Below are positions 41,672-49,694 of a stretch of 54,872 nucleotides of DNA, in pieces (within the stretch, counting starts at the first letter, position 1; every line of letters starts with the position of its first letter). The translations under genes were made by a program, and so were the position numbers. The notes beneath the pieces are model-generated. The model ran no database searches. It worked only from the letters and a program-made list of their open reading frames with translations, and was not told the origin of the DNA. Source of the DNA: a virus; the IMG/VR virus record IMGVR_UViG_3300017971_000334, positions 1 to 54,872 of that record; one strand, written 5' to 3'.

Positions 41672-41686
41672 GACCCCGGAAGGGTC
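41671..41686 (+). repeat. Dispersed hairpin repeat, copy 14
   Basis: This exact copy starts at the G of the TAG stop of the 1042-residue gene, the last gene of the plus-strand block. Confidence 0.8.
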
Positions 41687-41771
41687 GGATAAGGGGTTCA
41701 TAGAGGAGGGGGAAGTCGAGTCCGGAGCCGTTCGTTTATTTCCATTGTCGAATCTTCCATGCCGCTCTCCT

Positions 41772-41786
41772 ACCCTTCCGGGGTCC
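41772..41786 (-). repeat. Dispersed hairpin repeat, copy 15
   Basis: This exact copy lies inverted to copy 14, about 85 bases away, so the two can pair over 16 bases. Confidence 0.8.
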
Positions 41787-41880
41787 TGGTATAGGTTTGG
41801 GGGAGGCTCCGTTGGGCTGACAGTTCACTAATAGTGGTAGTGCTGGCGTCGAGTTTGCACCATCCTATCATTTTTGTCAA

Positions 41881-41901
41881 TGTCCGACACCGTGTCGGAC
41901 A
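41881..41901. repeat. Perfect 10-bp palindrome
   Basis: TGTCCGACAC and GTGTCGGACA flank a single C. It lies in the loop of the 12-bp inverted repeat. It could be a protein-binding site or the tip of a hairpin. Confidence 0.7.
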
Positions 41902-41957
41902 ACCCATCGTTCAATGGATATGTTACCGGAGCCTCCCCCTAGTGACTTATCCTTTGG

Positions 41958-42398
41958 TTACTCGGTTTTCTTTCCGTCGTCGTGGTCGGAAATCTGTTGG
42001 TGGGATACCCACAGGCCAACGACTCCGGATTCCCGGATGAACACCCACGGTTCGTCGCGGGCGTCGGGGCCGGTGGGCAACATGATTTCGATGCCGTCCA
42101 TCGGAGACATGACGATGAGGTCGCCGGGGTCGAGCAGTTTGCATTCGGAACCGGCGGCGATGACCTTTCCGACGGAGGGGCGATGCGCTTGCACGTATTC
42201 CTGGGTGAGTTGGATGCCGCCGGAGGTTTCGCTGGCCGTCATCATCCGCTTGACGAGAAGGTAATCGGGCAGGGGCACGGGCACGTAGCCGGTCAGGGGG
42301 ATGGGTTGCGAGGGTACGGCGGACCGGCGTTTGCGGTCACGGGCACGGGCCTTCTCCATCTTGATGAGGTCGCTGGGTCTGGGTGCGTTGTTGGTCAT
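41958..42398 (-). CDS. GroES-like co-chaperonin
   Basis: This 146-residue protein has a basic N-terminal extension (1-33) followed by a chaperonin-10 pattern. LPDYLLVKRMMTASETSGGI corresponds to the first strand and mobile loop, then GKVIAAGSECKLLDPGDLIV and MDGIEIML match the roof and core strands of GroES. Phage co-chaperonins such as T4 gp31 replace host GroES to fold the capsid protein. The length and loop differ from host GroES, as expected for a phage version. The start overlaps the upstream gene as ATGA. Confidence 0.6.
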   Translation of the reverse strand: MTNNAPRPSDLIKMEKARARDRKRRSAVPSQPIPLTGYVPVPLPDYLLVKRMMTASETSGGIQLTQEYVQAHRPSVGKVIAAGSECKLLDPGDLIVMSPMDGIEIMLPTGPDARDEPWVFIRESGVVGLWVSHQQISDHDDGKKTE

Positions 42399-43039
42399 GC
42401 GTGGTCTCCTTCCTTAGACCCTTCCGGGGTCCTTTTGTCGCACTCGTGGAGGGCGTCGGCGGTGGGGATGAAACAGGCGAGGAAGTTATAGTGGCCGGGC
42501 CTGACGGAGCGCCCGGAGCCCTTGGTTTTCTTCATATAGGACGGATTGATGGCCCAGAGTTTCGAGTGGGTGCCGATGGGCCGGTCGGGGTCCAGCCAGA
42601 GGGTGGCGAATACGGAGGGGAGATGGCACTTGACCAGCTCGTAGCCGCAGAGTCCGAGCCATTGGCTGCGGGGCACGGTAAAGTAGAGGGAACGGTTGCC
42701 GATGCGGTGCGAGCGGGTGCGCCACTGTATCCAGGGGACTTGCAGGCGCATGGTGATGATGTCCTCGATGTCGCGGGGGTGGACGAGGGTGATGACGAGG
42801 AAGTCACGCCAGAAGCCGTAGAACCGGTGCCGGTTTCGGTGCGTGGTTGAGAGCCACGTGGTGTCGGCGATGCTGCGGGTGGGAAACACCTTCATGGATT
42901 GAGGGTGGTCGATGTTCTTGAGGCTCCGGTTGGCGAGGCAGTTGAGCATGTCGGGGAAGGTGACGATGGGCTCCCTCACGTAGAGGGATAACCCATCGTG
43001 GACCTTGGCAATCAGGTTGTCTATCGTCTGGTTGGCCAT
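42395..43039 (-). CDS. Hypothetical protein with repeat-encoded C-terminus
   Basis: This 214-residue protein (MANQTIDNLIAKVHDGLSLYV) is rich in aromatic and basic residues, with many Arg and Trp in the middle. Its last residues read KRTPEGSKEGDHA, with RTPEGS supplied by a dispersed repeat. AGGGGAGTGCGCC precedes the ATG at 43039; an upstream ATG is less likely. Function unknown. Confidence 0.65.
   Translation of the reverse strand: MANQTIDNLIAKVHDGLSLYVREPIVTFPDMLNCLANRSLKNIDHPQSMKVFPTRSIADTTWLSTTHRNRHRFYGFWRDFLVITLVHPRDIEDIITMRLQVPWIQWRTRSHRIGNRSLYFTVPRSQWLGLCGYELVKCHLPSVFATLWLDPDRPIGTHSKLWAINPSYMKKTKGSGRSVRPGHYNFLACFIPTADALHECDKRTPEGSKEGDHA
42417..42432 (-). repeat. Dispersed hairpin repeat, copy 16
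   Basis: This exact copy has the perfect 5-bp stem (GACCC/GGGTC) and encodes RTPEG seven residues before the stop of the 214-residue gene. Confidence 0.8.
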
Positions 43040-43050
43040 GGCGCACTCCC

Positions 43051-43494
43051 CTATGCCACTTCTTCTTCGGGACACTTTTCGAGGGCGTCGATGTTGGTGT
43101 AGTTGCCTGACTTGGTGGCCCGGATAATGAGCGTGGCCCCGACGAGGGACTCGGCCTCGTCGTCCAATTGCTGGAGGGAGGGCGGTGGGTCGGCCCCGTC
43201 GTGGACGATGCGGTAGGTTTTCTTGAACCGACCGAGGCTCACGCCGTTGCTGGAGCGGTAGTCTATCGGGAACTCCTTGCTCTGAAGGTCGCCCTCGTTG
43301 ATGATGACAGCGGTGTACTCCCAGATCAGGACCTGGGAGCCTCCTTTGCCCTCACGGATGTCCCGGTTGAGTCCCTTGAGCGTGACCACGTAGTCGTCGG
43401 GCTCCGGCATCCAGGGGGCGCTGGACTCACGGGCGTCAACGTAGGTCTGTTCTTGTGCCGCGATGAGAGCGGCAAACTGTGCTTTGTCAGCCAT
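43051..43494 (-). CDS. Candidate single-stranded DNA-binding protein
   Basis: This 147-residue protein (MADKAQFAALIAAQEQTYVDARE) has a strand-rich middle (YVVTLKGLNRDI, SQVLIWEYTAVIINEG, FKKTYRI) and an acidic end (ALEKCPEEEVA), a plan typical of phage SSB proteins of the DUF669-like type. It lies next to a Sak4-like ATPase and a Cas4-like nuclease, the usual neighbours of phage recombination SSBs. No signature residue is decisive. Confidence 0.5.
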   Translation of the reverse strand: MADKAQFAALIAAQEQTYVDARESSAPWMPEPDDYVVTLKGLNRDIREGKGGSQVLIWEYTAVIINEGDLQSKEFPIDYRSSNGVSLGRFKKTYRIVHDGADPPPSLQQLDDEAESLVGATLIIRATKSGNYTNIDALEKCPEEEVA

Positions 43495-43532
43495 TGTGTC
43501 TCTCCTTATCGTTATAGGTTGACAGTGTGCCG

Positions 43533-44507
43533 CTACGGTGCGGCGATTCGTTTTCGTTCGTTTTCGACCGCCCGTTCGTAGGCGGCGGCGAAGTCCCCGT
43601 AGCCGTTGTCCTTGGAGAGGGGGATTTCATCTTCCATTGTGACTCGGCGTTTGGTGCTCTTGACCCGCACGCTGGCGACCTCGGCGACCCACGTTTCGAT
43701 GGACTTGTAGGTAACTTGGGCGGGCTTGGCCACCTTTTTCCCGGCTACGGTGACGACGGAGGGGGGCGACTCGATGGTGGCGCGGGTGTACTTGTGGTCC
43801 ATGTTGATGATGAAGTCGGCCTCCCTACAAACGATGCGGGCACCGCCGGGCGGCATCGAGATGCGGATGTCGGTGTAGTCGGAGCCGTCGGCCTTGGTGA
43901 TTGTTTTCTCGTTGAGGTGTGAGACGCACATCCAGCCGTAACCGATGGCGGAGAGTTCGTTGAGGATATTTTTGAGTTCGGTGTAGAGCATGTCCCAGCC
44001 CTTGCCGCCCTTCTTGCTGGTGCCGTAGTCGGTGATGTCGTCCCACCGCAAGGGGTAGATCAGGTCGCCGTTCTTGTCCTTGGGGTTGATCTTCTCGACG
44101 AGCCCTTGATTGAGGATGTCGAGGAGGTGGTCCACCGTGTCAAAGGTGATGCTGTCGAAGGGGCGGTTGGGTTTGGCGGCGTCGGCGACGATGAGGTCCC
44201 AGACCTTCGAGAAGGACTGGTAGTTGGGGACCTTCTCCCGGTCGATGCGGTGGCTGCGGGGGTTGGGTACGAAGCGGGCCGAGTCCTCGAAGGACAGGAC
44301 GAGGTTGCGGGGCCGGGACTGGACGAAGGTGGACTTGCCCGACCCGTGGTCGCCGACAAGGTAGAAGCGGAGCTTGTTGGCCGGTCGGGGATCGAAGCCG
44401 ATGGTGGCCCCCAGTGCCCGCCAGTCGGCGGGTAAGGGTGGCGGTGATTTCGTCGGGTCCGTCTGCACGAATCCCGCTACCTGTTCCTTAGCTTCCGTTG
44501 GCGTCAT
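43533..44507 (-). CDS. Sak4-like RecA-fold ATPase
   Basis: This 324-residue protein has Walker A VGDHGSGKST (51-60), Walker B FDSITFDTVD (117-126) and later SHLNEKT (a sensor-like segment), as in Sak4/AAA_24 phage single-strand annealing ATPases. The Pro-rich upstream extension (frame open to 44594) is rejected because AAAGGAGATACC precedes the ATG at 44507. It is next to an SSB candidate and a Cas4/RecB-like nuclease, which together form a recombination module. Confidence 0.8.
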   Translation of the reverse strand: MTPTEAKEQVAGFVQTDPTKSPPPLPADWRALGATIGFDPRPANKLRFYLVGDHGSGKSTFVQSRPRNLVLSFEDSARFVPNPRSHRIDREKVPNYQSFSKVWDLIVADAAKPNRPFDSITFDTVDHLLDILNQGLVEKINPKDKNGDLIYPLRWDDITDYGTSKKGGKGWDMLYTELKNILNELSAIGYGWMCVSHLNEKTITKADGSDYTDIRISMPPGGARIVCREADFIINMDHKYTRATIESPPSVVTVAGKKVAKPAQVTYKSIETWVAEVASVRVKSTKRRVTMEDEIPLSKDNGYGDFAAAYERAVENERKRIAAP

Positions 44508-45612
44508 TGGTATCTCCTTTCGGTTCGGTGGACCCTTCCGGGGTCCTGTATTCGGTTTCGATGACGGAGGGCCATGCGTTGGGGGAGCAGGCACATAGGT
44601 TGCAGTAGTCGCAAGGTCTCCCGTAGGGGTCGGTGCAGGAACGGTGGCGGCGGGGGAACACGAGGTCGAAGTCCTCGGTGAGCGGGTCGGGGCAGGTGGC
44701 GGCGCGGGCTACGTGGAGGATGGCGTATTGGACATCGAGGGGGGGACGTTCGTTGGGGTTGGGGGGGTAGTAGCGGGTGAGCTGGGCGACGGGGCGGATT
44801 TCGTTCTCGGTGTACCACTCCTGACAGCGTTTGACGTAGATGTCCCAGCGAGGGGCTCCGTGGTAGGTTTTCTTGTCGTACCATTGCCCCTTGTTGGGCC
44901 CGGATTTCTTCTGGACGCGGACGACGGTGAAGTCGCGGTCCTTCCCGCAGAACTTGATCGAGGGGGCCTGGACGCAGTTGAGTTGCAGTCCCTTGACGCG
45001 GCTGCCGTAGTCGTTGTCGGCAAGCCAGCGGTTGGCGAGCAGGCGGTATATCCAGTGGGCGTAGCCGTAGGGGTAGCCTGCGATGGCGACGGCGGGGTCG
45101 AAGGAGGTGGTCTTGTAGTCGAGGACGTAGATGCCGGAGTCGTAGGAGATGAGCAGGTCGAGGATGCCCTTGAGAGGTATACAACCGGCGTCGGCCTCGA
45201 TGGAGAGTTCCCGCCCGATAACCTTGGCGGTGTCGGGGAGGGGGTAGGATTCCCATACGATGTCGGCCATGACGCGAGCCATGTCGTAGGCGATGCGGTC
45301 ATCGTCGAGGTCCTTGGCGAGTCGTCCGTCGAGGTCGCCGGTCTTGTCGATCTGCCGGGCGATGTCCTTCTGGTTCTGTCGGTGTGTGGCCTCCACTTCC
45401 TGGACCCCGGAAGGGTCTCGTTGCATGAACAGGTGGAAGTAGGAGCCTCGGCTGCGGGAGAGGCTGACCCGTTCGTAGTGGGGTCGGAGCCGGAGCCGCT
45501 TCGAGAAGAGGAAGCGGCGCGGGCAGGTGAAGTAGGTGTCGCAGGCCGTGGGGCTGACGCGGGCGGGGTACACGGTCAGCCGTTCGGCGAGCTTTTGCAT
45601 TACGTCAGCCAT
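44488..45612 (-). CDS. Cas4/RecB-like PD-(D/E)XK nuclease with iron-sulphur-type Cys
   Basis: This 374-residue protein has Cys at 24 and 30 and a C-terminal cluster CTDPYGRPCDYCNLC, the arrangement of Cas4/AddB-type iron-sulphur nucleases. It also has a PDDEXK core with GILDLLISYDSGIYVLDYKT (D152, D165, K167). A dispersed repeat encodes RDPSGVQ near 65. The C-terminus carries RTPEGSTEPKGDTNDANGS, with another repeat. AAGGAACCTGAC precedes the ATG; a longer upstream frame lacks a ribosome-binding site. Probable role: resection in phage recombination. Confidence 0.8.
   Translation of the reverse strand: MADVMQKLAERLTVYPARVSPTACDTYFTCPRRFLFSKRLRLRPHYERVSLSRSRGSYFHLFMQRDPSGVQEVEATHRQNQKDIARQIDKTGDLDGRLAKDLDDDRIAYDMARVMADIVWESYPLPDTAKVIGRELSIEADAGCIPLKGILDLLISYDSGIYVLDYKTTSFDPAVAIAGYPYGYAHWIYRLLANRWLADNDYGSRVKGLQLNCVQAPSIKFCGKDRDFTVVRVQKKSGPNKGQWYDKKTYHGAPRWDIYVKRCQEWYTENEIRPVAQLTRYYPPNPNERPPLDVQYAILHVARAATCPDPLTEDFDLVFPRRHRSCTDPYGRPCDYCNLCACSPNAWPSVIETEYRTPEGSTEPKGDTNDANGS
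44531..44546 (-). repeat. Dispersed hairpin repeat, copy 17
   Basis: This exact copy, with GACCC/GGGTC stem, encodes RTPEG about 14 residues before the end of the nuclease gene. Confidence 0.8.
45402..45417 (-). repeat. Dispersed hairpin repeat, copy 18
   Basis: This exact copy lies in the nuclease gene, in the opposite orientation to copy 17, and is read as DPSGV. Confidence 0.8.
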
Positions 45613-45732
45613 GTCAGGTTCCTTGTTATCTCGTTGGTTCGTGTCCTTTAATGGAGGGGGGAGCAGCGCAGGGGCCTCCATCCGTTGCCGCTTCCCCTCA
45701 ACCATGCTCAAAAAGAAGGAAAAGCTATGTCA

Positions 45733-45761
45733 ATTGTAACACAGGTTTTGCGTAAAGTCAA
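45733..45761 (-). promoter_or_regulatory. Promoter for recombination operon
   Basis: On the minus strand TTGACT and TACAAT are separated by 17 bases in a locally A/T-rich stretch. It is the best sigma70-type promoter in this half and would drive the nuclease, Sak4-like, SSB-like and GroES-like genes. Confidence 0.7.
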
Positions 45762-45806
45762 CTATCCGGGCAAAAGTTTTTTTAAAACCCCGTGAGATTC
45801 AGCCCC

Positions 45807-46871
45807 CTATCGGTCCGCCGAGTCGGTGTAGCCGTAGAAGGTGACTTGGGTGTCGGCATTGGACATGACGGTCAGGGGTGCGTTGCGTCCGATCTTGATC
45901 GGGTGGGGAAAGGCCAGCATCTGCCCGGCAAGGTTCTCGGAGTGGACGCTGGGCAGGAGTTCGTGCGGGGGCGTCGCGCCGGAACTGTTGTTGTGGTAGT
46001 CTTGGAAGGGCGGCCCACCGCCGTTGGCCCACATCGTCGACGCTTCGAGGGTGCCGTCGTTGGCGCCCACCATGTCGACCGTGGTCGTGTTGGCACCACC
46101 GGAAATGTTACCCTCATCCATGTTCAGGGCGAACTGGAGGTTGGTTTCCGAGCCGGTGAACTTGGTGCCGACCAGCATCCCGTTATGTTTCGAGCAGTGG
46201 TTCCCGATGAGGGTGGCGTAGGAGCCGGACAGATCGGTGGCCACGTAGAGACCGAACTGGGCGAGGCCGACGGTCTTGGTCGCCGAGGTGCCCTTGCCGA
46301 GGTAGAGGTCGTTGGTGCCACCCACCAGCCCCCCGGTGCTGATACCGGATACGTCGTCGGTGGTGTTGTTTTCCACGCCGTCGATATACAGGATGAGGCC
46401 GTCGGTTTCGGCGTCCGCTTGGAAGTACAGGCCGCAGTGGTGCCATTGACCGTTGTTTACGGCGTGAGTACTGGTTACGCTGACGGCGGTTCCCGAATCG
46501 CCCACGGTGGCCTTGAGCTTCCCGTTGGCGTCGATCTCGAAGGTGTAGCCGTCCTTAGAGTCGACTTTCTGGATGAAGTCGGTAATGGAGACCTGGCTGG
46601 AGGCGATCTTGAACCAGAACAGGAACACGGCGTCCTTGCCGTTGGCTACTTGCACCCCGGTGGCGTTGGAAACGGTGATGAAGTCGGTGGCGGAACCGGC
46701 ATTGGACAGGATGTACTGTCGGCGGGGGAACGAGATGATAACGTTGTCGGCGCAGGAGTAGCCCACCACGTAGTGGCTGGATGCGAGGCCGGGGGACGTG
46801 AGTACGTCGAAACGGCCTGCGCCGCCGGTGTCGAGGGTGATGGGCCAGCGTTCGGATTGTACGGTATTCAT
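45807..46871 (-). CDS. LamG-domain protein in replication block
   Basis: This 354-residue protein has a LamG-like domain in its middle (about 80-250: AVFLFWFKIASSQVSITDFI, YTFEIDANGKLKA, NNGQWHHCGLYFQ, LYIDGVEN, DLYLGKG). It is preceded by a beta-rich N-terminal domain and followed by a Pro/Gly-rich end. AGAAAGG precedes the ATG at 46871. It is misplaced among DNA metabolism genes and has its own terminator upstream and a promoter downstream, so it may be an acquired moron. A second LamG protein lies in the virion block. Confidence 0.7.
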   Translation of the reverse strand: MNTVQSERWPITLDTGGAGRFDVLTSPGLASSHYVVGYSCADNVIISFPRRQYILSNAGSATDFITVSNATGVQVANGKDAVFLFWFKIASSQVSITDFIQKVDSKDGYTFEIDANGKLKATVGDSGTAVSVTSTHAVNNGQWHHCGLYFQADAETDGLILYIDGVENNTTDDVSGISTGGLVGGTNDLYLGKGTSATKTVGLAQFGLYVATDLSGSYATLIGNHCSKHNGMLVGTKFTGSETNLQFALNMDEGNISGGANTTTVDMVGANDGTLEASTMWANGGGPPFQDYHNNSSGATPPHELLPSVHSENLAGQMLAFPHPIKIGRNAPLTVMSNADTQVTFYGYTDSADR

Positions 46872-46920
46872 GGCATTGCCTTTCTGCGTCGCCCATAGGG
46901 GGTTTTTCGACGCGCCTGTA

Positions 46921-46966
46921 ATAAAAAGGAAGGGTGGGGCCAAACCGCGCGGGCTTGCAGCCCCAC
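46921..46966 (-). terminator. Terminator after the small basic gene
   Basis: On the minus strand GTGGGGC (46960-46966) pairs with GCCCCAC (46934-46940), followed by CCTTCCTTTTTATT. It lies between the small basic gene and the LamG gene. Confidence 0.5.
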
Positions 46967-47122
46967 TTAACCCTTCCGGGGTCCTCGTTTTCGTTTCTTA
47001 CGTCCGGCGTTGGCGTGGCTGAGGGCGATGGCGACCGCCTGTTTGTGCGGTTTGCCGTGCGCCTGTTCGGTGCGGATGTTTTCACTGATTACTTTTTGGC
47101 TTTTCCCTTTACGCAGGGGCAT
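46967..47122 (-). CDS. Small basic protein, DUF6496-like
   Basis: This 51-residue protein (MPLRKGKSQKVISENIRTEQ) has the sequence pattern of a very common small phage protein: MPL-x-KG-x-S-QK-x-IS-x-NI, then HGKP-x-KQAVAIALS-x-A. Its C-terminus, KRGPRKG, is encoded by a dispersed repeat, which also supplies the stop region. CAAGGAGTCCAAAC precedes the ATG. The family is widespread but uncharacterised; nucleic-acid binding is likely from its charge. Confidence 0.7.
   Translation of the reverse strand: MPLRKGKSQKVISENIRTEQAHGKPHKQAVAIALSHANAGRKKRKRGPRKG
46969..46984 (-). repeat. Dispersed hairpin repeat, copy 19
   Basis: This exact copy forms the last codons of the small basic gene, read as GPRKG, a frame not used elsewhere. 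Confidence 0.8.
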
Positions 47123-47747
47123 GTTTGGACTCCTTGGGCAGCATTCGGTATTCGTCCTCCAAGTGGGGGGCGGGGGGTATGCCGCGTTCCGATTCTGGAA
47201 CCCTTTCGGGGTCCGTCAGGGAGTTGAGTCGTTGGTAGGTCAGGTGCAGCAGGACGTAGCTGGTCAGGTGTTGAGCGACGACGGTGCCGAGGCGGGTGCG
47301 GTGCTTGGCGTTGGAGCCCCACGGAAGCCACAGGAGGTTAAGTTTCATGCGGGCGACGGTGTACTGCATCCAAGAGAGCAGGATGTCGGGGTTGCCCGGC
47401 AGTGGCGGAGTCGGGTTGAAGAATGAGGCCGGTGTCGCTTCGAGGAGTATGGTCGGGTGGGCGCAGGACCGGGTGAGGCGCACGAAGGCGCGTCCGGCGC
47501 GGTGGCGGTCGGTGCCGAGAAGGTTAGAGTAGAGTTCCTGGACGGTGGCCTTGCGCTCAACGATGCAGAGGTTGGTGTATTCTGCTATCCGATAGTCACC
47601 GGTGGGGAGGGTAGCCTTGCGGGTCGTGAGCCCGATGACGCGGGTGGTTAGGTCGAATGGATCCCGAACGGTGATGGTGGCTGGGAAGGAGAGCGGGTGC
47701 TGTTCGCGGGTGTCGATCTCGACTGTCAGCTTTGACGGTAGTTGCAC
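47109..47747 (-). CDS. ERCC4-type nuclease
   Basis: This 212-residue protein has an ERCC4/XPF-like nuclease core: EIDTREQHPLSF (10-21), LPTGDYRI (47-54) and CIVERKATVQEL (61-72, with the E-R-K catalytic motif), followed by a helical domain. The GTG start at 47747 overlaps the polymerase end by 22 bases. The variant repeat DPERV lies near residue 185. Structure-specific cleavage of branched or nicked DNA is the family role; it probably acts in phage recombination or repair with the polymerase. Confidence 0.75.
   Translation of the reverse strand: MQLPSKLTVEIDTREQHPLSFPATITVRDPFDLTTRVIGLTTRKATLPTGDYRIAEYTNLCIVERKATVQELYSNLLGTDRHRAGRAFVRLTRSCAHPTILLEATPASFFNPTPPLPGNPDILLSWMQYTVARMKLNLLWLPWGSNAKHRTRLGTVVAQHLTSYVLLHLTYQRLNSLTDPERVPESERGIPPAPHLEDEYRMLPKESKHAPA
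47199..47214 (-). repeat. Dispersed hairpin repeat, variant copy 20
   Basis: AACCCTTTCGGGGTCC differs at one base (T for C) and is read as DPERV in the ERCC4-type gene. The copy at 49809 has the same change. Confidence 0.65.
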
Positions 47748-49693
47748 AGTTCCGATACCTCGTATCTGAGTGTTACCCTACGTGGCTGCTCAAATATACC
47801 AAAAAGGGATGGGCTTGTCAAGTGGTCGGGAAGAATTTTTTTGACGGTGGACAGCTCGGAAGCGGGGCAGTCGAGGTCGATGGAGTCATAGGTTTGGGAG
47901 CACATCCGGGTACGGAGGCCGAGAGAGCGGAGAGAGAGGAGGAGGGTGTACTGGCAGTGCTGGGTGATCTGGGCGGCGAGGCACTGCACGGGGAAGTTGC
48001 AGATTTCCGTGACGCAGGCGAGGGCGGCCTTGCCGGGGGGAAAGGTGCGAGACCAACCGGTGGGCAGGGAGAGGTAGCCGTCGCGGGAGGCGGAGTCGAT
48101 GAGTTCCGACTGCCACTGGCGGAAGCGGGGGTAGCGGGCGTTGAAGGCATGGATGATTTCCTTGCAGGCGGCGGGGGTGAACTCTCGGTCGAGCAGGCGC
48201 AACAGTTCGTAGTCGCGGGCCCTGCCCGCATCGGTCAGGAGGGTGGAGCGGAACTTGTCGGGACCGCCGAGGTAGAGGACGAGAAAGTTGAGCGTTTTCC
48301 CGGCGGCGCGGTAGATTTTGGTGAAGTCGGCGGGGGTGGGGGACGAGAGTTGGAGGGTGTCGATAATGAGCTGGCCGGTGACGGCGTGGCGGTCGACGCG
48401 GGCGTCCCATTCGTCGAGCATAGTCGGGTCTTGGGAGAGGAAGGCGGCGCAGGCGATTTCGAGTTGCTCGAAGTCGGCGGACAGGCGGGTGCCGGTGAGG
48501 TAGCGGGAGCGGTGGCAGGCTTTGATTTCCGGGGGGAAAGTTTGCAGGCCGGGCTTCGTAGCGGTGATGCGGCCTTGGATGGTGCCCTTGGAGTCGGTGG
48601 AGGACTTGCCGTAGCCGGAGGGAACGAGGTGCCACGAAGGGTAGCACATCGTGGGGGTGGTGAGGCCCTTGGTGCGGGAGGTGAGCAGGGGCTTGTAGTA
48701 GGAGGAGCGAATCTTGGCGAGGTCGGTGTGTTCGTAGATGAGTTCTACGCGGAGGCGGTCGGGGCTGTCGGCGGGCAGGTCGGCGAGCAGTATCTGGAGG
48801 TTGTTCTTGTTGATGCAGATGTCGTGGCGTTCCTTGGTGCGTTCGGTGCGGGGGTCGGAGAGCAGGTTGTGGGCGAGGAAGCACTCGTTGATGAACAGTC
48901 GCTTGGAGGTATCGGAACCCTTGCCCTGAAGGGTGATGTGGTGGGAGTCTGCGGTTTCTACAAGGGTGTTGATCCGCTCCAGATGGGTGTCTGCCGCCCT
49001 TTCGAGGGCGTAGCGGGACATACATACCCCCGACTCCCGCATTTCGAGCCCTACGCGGATTAGGGCGTGGCGATGGTCGGAGCAGGTGGCCGAAAGTTTG
49101 GGGGAAGAGGGGCCGTACTTTTGACGGATGCGGTCGAGGATGAGATCGTAGAGCTGGAGGGTGCGGACGGCATCGGCGGCGTTGTAGTGATGGAGATGGG
49201 AGTCCCACGGTCCGGTGGCGTTGCCCTTCGAGCCGGTGACTTTTTCGGTGGTGTAGGAACCGGGGCCGAAGAGGGTGGTGAGCGGTTTGAGGGCCTTTTC
49301 CGGTCGTTGCTCGAAGTCGAGGAAGTTTACCAACATCAGGTCGTCGTAGCGGAGAGGGCCGCCGACGCGGGTCAGGTAGGAGATGTAGGGGTCCACGTGG
49401 CGGAGCACACAGAGATCGAACACGAGGTTCTGGCCGAGGATGACGGCACCGTGGTCGTGGGCGAGCTTGAGCCACCGGCGCAGGTTGCGGCGGTGAGCGT
49501 GGTCGGAGTAGATAAAGACGGCGGAGTCGTAGCCGGTGGGCGTGCGCCAGCCGAGGGCGACGGAGACGACCGTGTTGTCGGGGGTGAACCCGTCCACAAC
49601 TTCCATTTGTACGGGATGGAAGGTGGTTTGCGTTTGCTCGAAGAGGATGCCGCGAGTTTCGATGTCCAGCGAGAGGATGTCGGGGAAGTTCAT
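47726..49693 (-). CDS. Family A DNA polymerase with proofreading domain
   Basis: This 655-residue phage replicative polymerase shows a 3'-5' exonuclease with LDIET (D10, E12), NLVFD (D93) and YNAAD (D174). The polymerase domain has motif A LSADFEQLEIA (D407), motif B RAAGKTLNFLVLYLGG (K466) and motif C TYDSID (D603, with Tyr in place of the usual His). These show a probably active enzyme with both functions. It overlaps the ERCC4-type nuclease gene. The start at 49693 has only weak purine sequence upstream. Confidence 0.88.
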   Translation of the reverse strand: MNFPDILSLDIETRGILFEQTQTTFHPVQMEVVDGFTPDNTVVSVALGWRTPTGYDSAVFIYSDHAHRRNLRRWLKLAHDHGAVILGQNLVFDLCVLRHVDPYISYLTRVGGPLRYDDLMLVNFLDFEQRPEKALKPLTTLFGPGSYTTEKVTGSKGNATGPWDSHLHHYNAADAVRTLQLYDLILDRIRQKYGPSSPKLSATCSDHRHALIRVGLEMRESGVCMSRYALERAADTHLERINTLVETADSHHITLQGKGSDTSKRLFINECFLAHNLLSDPRTERTKERHDICINKNNLQILLADLPADSPDRLRVELIYEHTDLAKIRSSYYKPLLTSRTKGLTTPTMCYPSWHLVPSGYGKSSTDSKGTIQGRITATKPGLQTFPPEIKACHRSRYLTGTRLSADFEQLEIACAAFLSQDPTMLDEWDARVDRHAVTGQLIIDTLQLSSPTPADFTKIYRAAGKTLNFLVLYLGGPDKFRSTLLTDAGRARDYELLRLLDREFTPAACKEIIHAFNARYPRFRQWQSELIDSASRDGYLSLPTGWSRTFPPGKAALACVTEICNFPVQCLAAQITQHCQYTLLLSLRSLGLRTRMCSQTYDSIDLDCPASELSTVKKILPDHLTSPSLFGIFEQPRRVTLRYEVSELCNYRQS

Positions 49694-49694
49694 T

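Larger units (their letters stand above)
41672..41957. other. Structured region between convergent blocks
   Basis: This gene-free stretch separates the plus-strand virion block from the minus-strand replication block. It holds two inverted copies of the dispersed repeat, a 12-bp inverted repeat (GGGGGAGGCTCC at 41799-41810 with GGAGCCTCCCCC at 41928-41939) and a 10-bp palindrome inside that loop. It may be a bidirectional terminator, a packaging site or a structured RNA. Confidence 0.55.

Noticed and set aside
47732-49063. 443-codon plus-strand frame opposite the DNA polymerase
   Set aside because: It is antisense to a clear family A polymerase, is Gly/Val/Glu-rich as GC-rich shadows are, and has no start signal.
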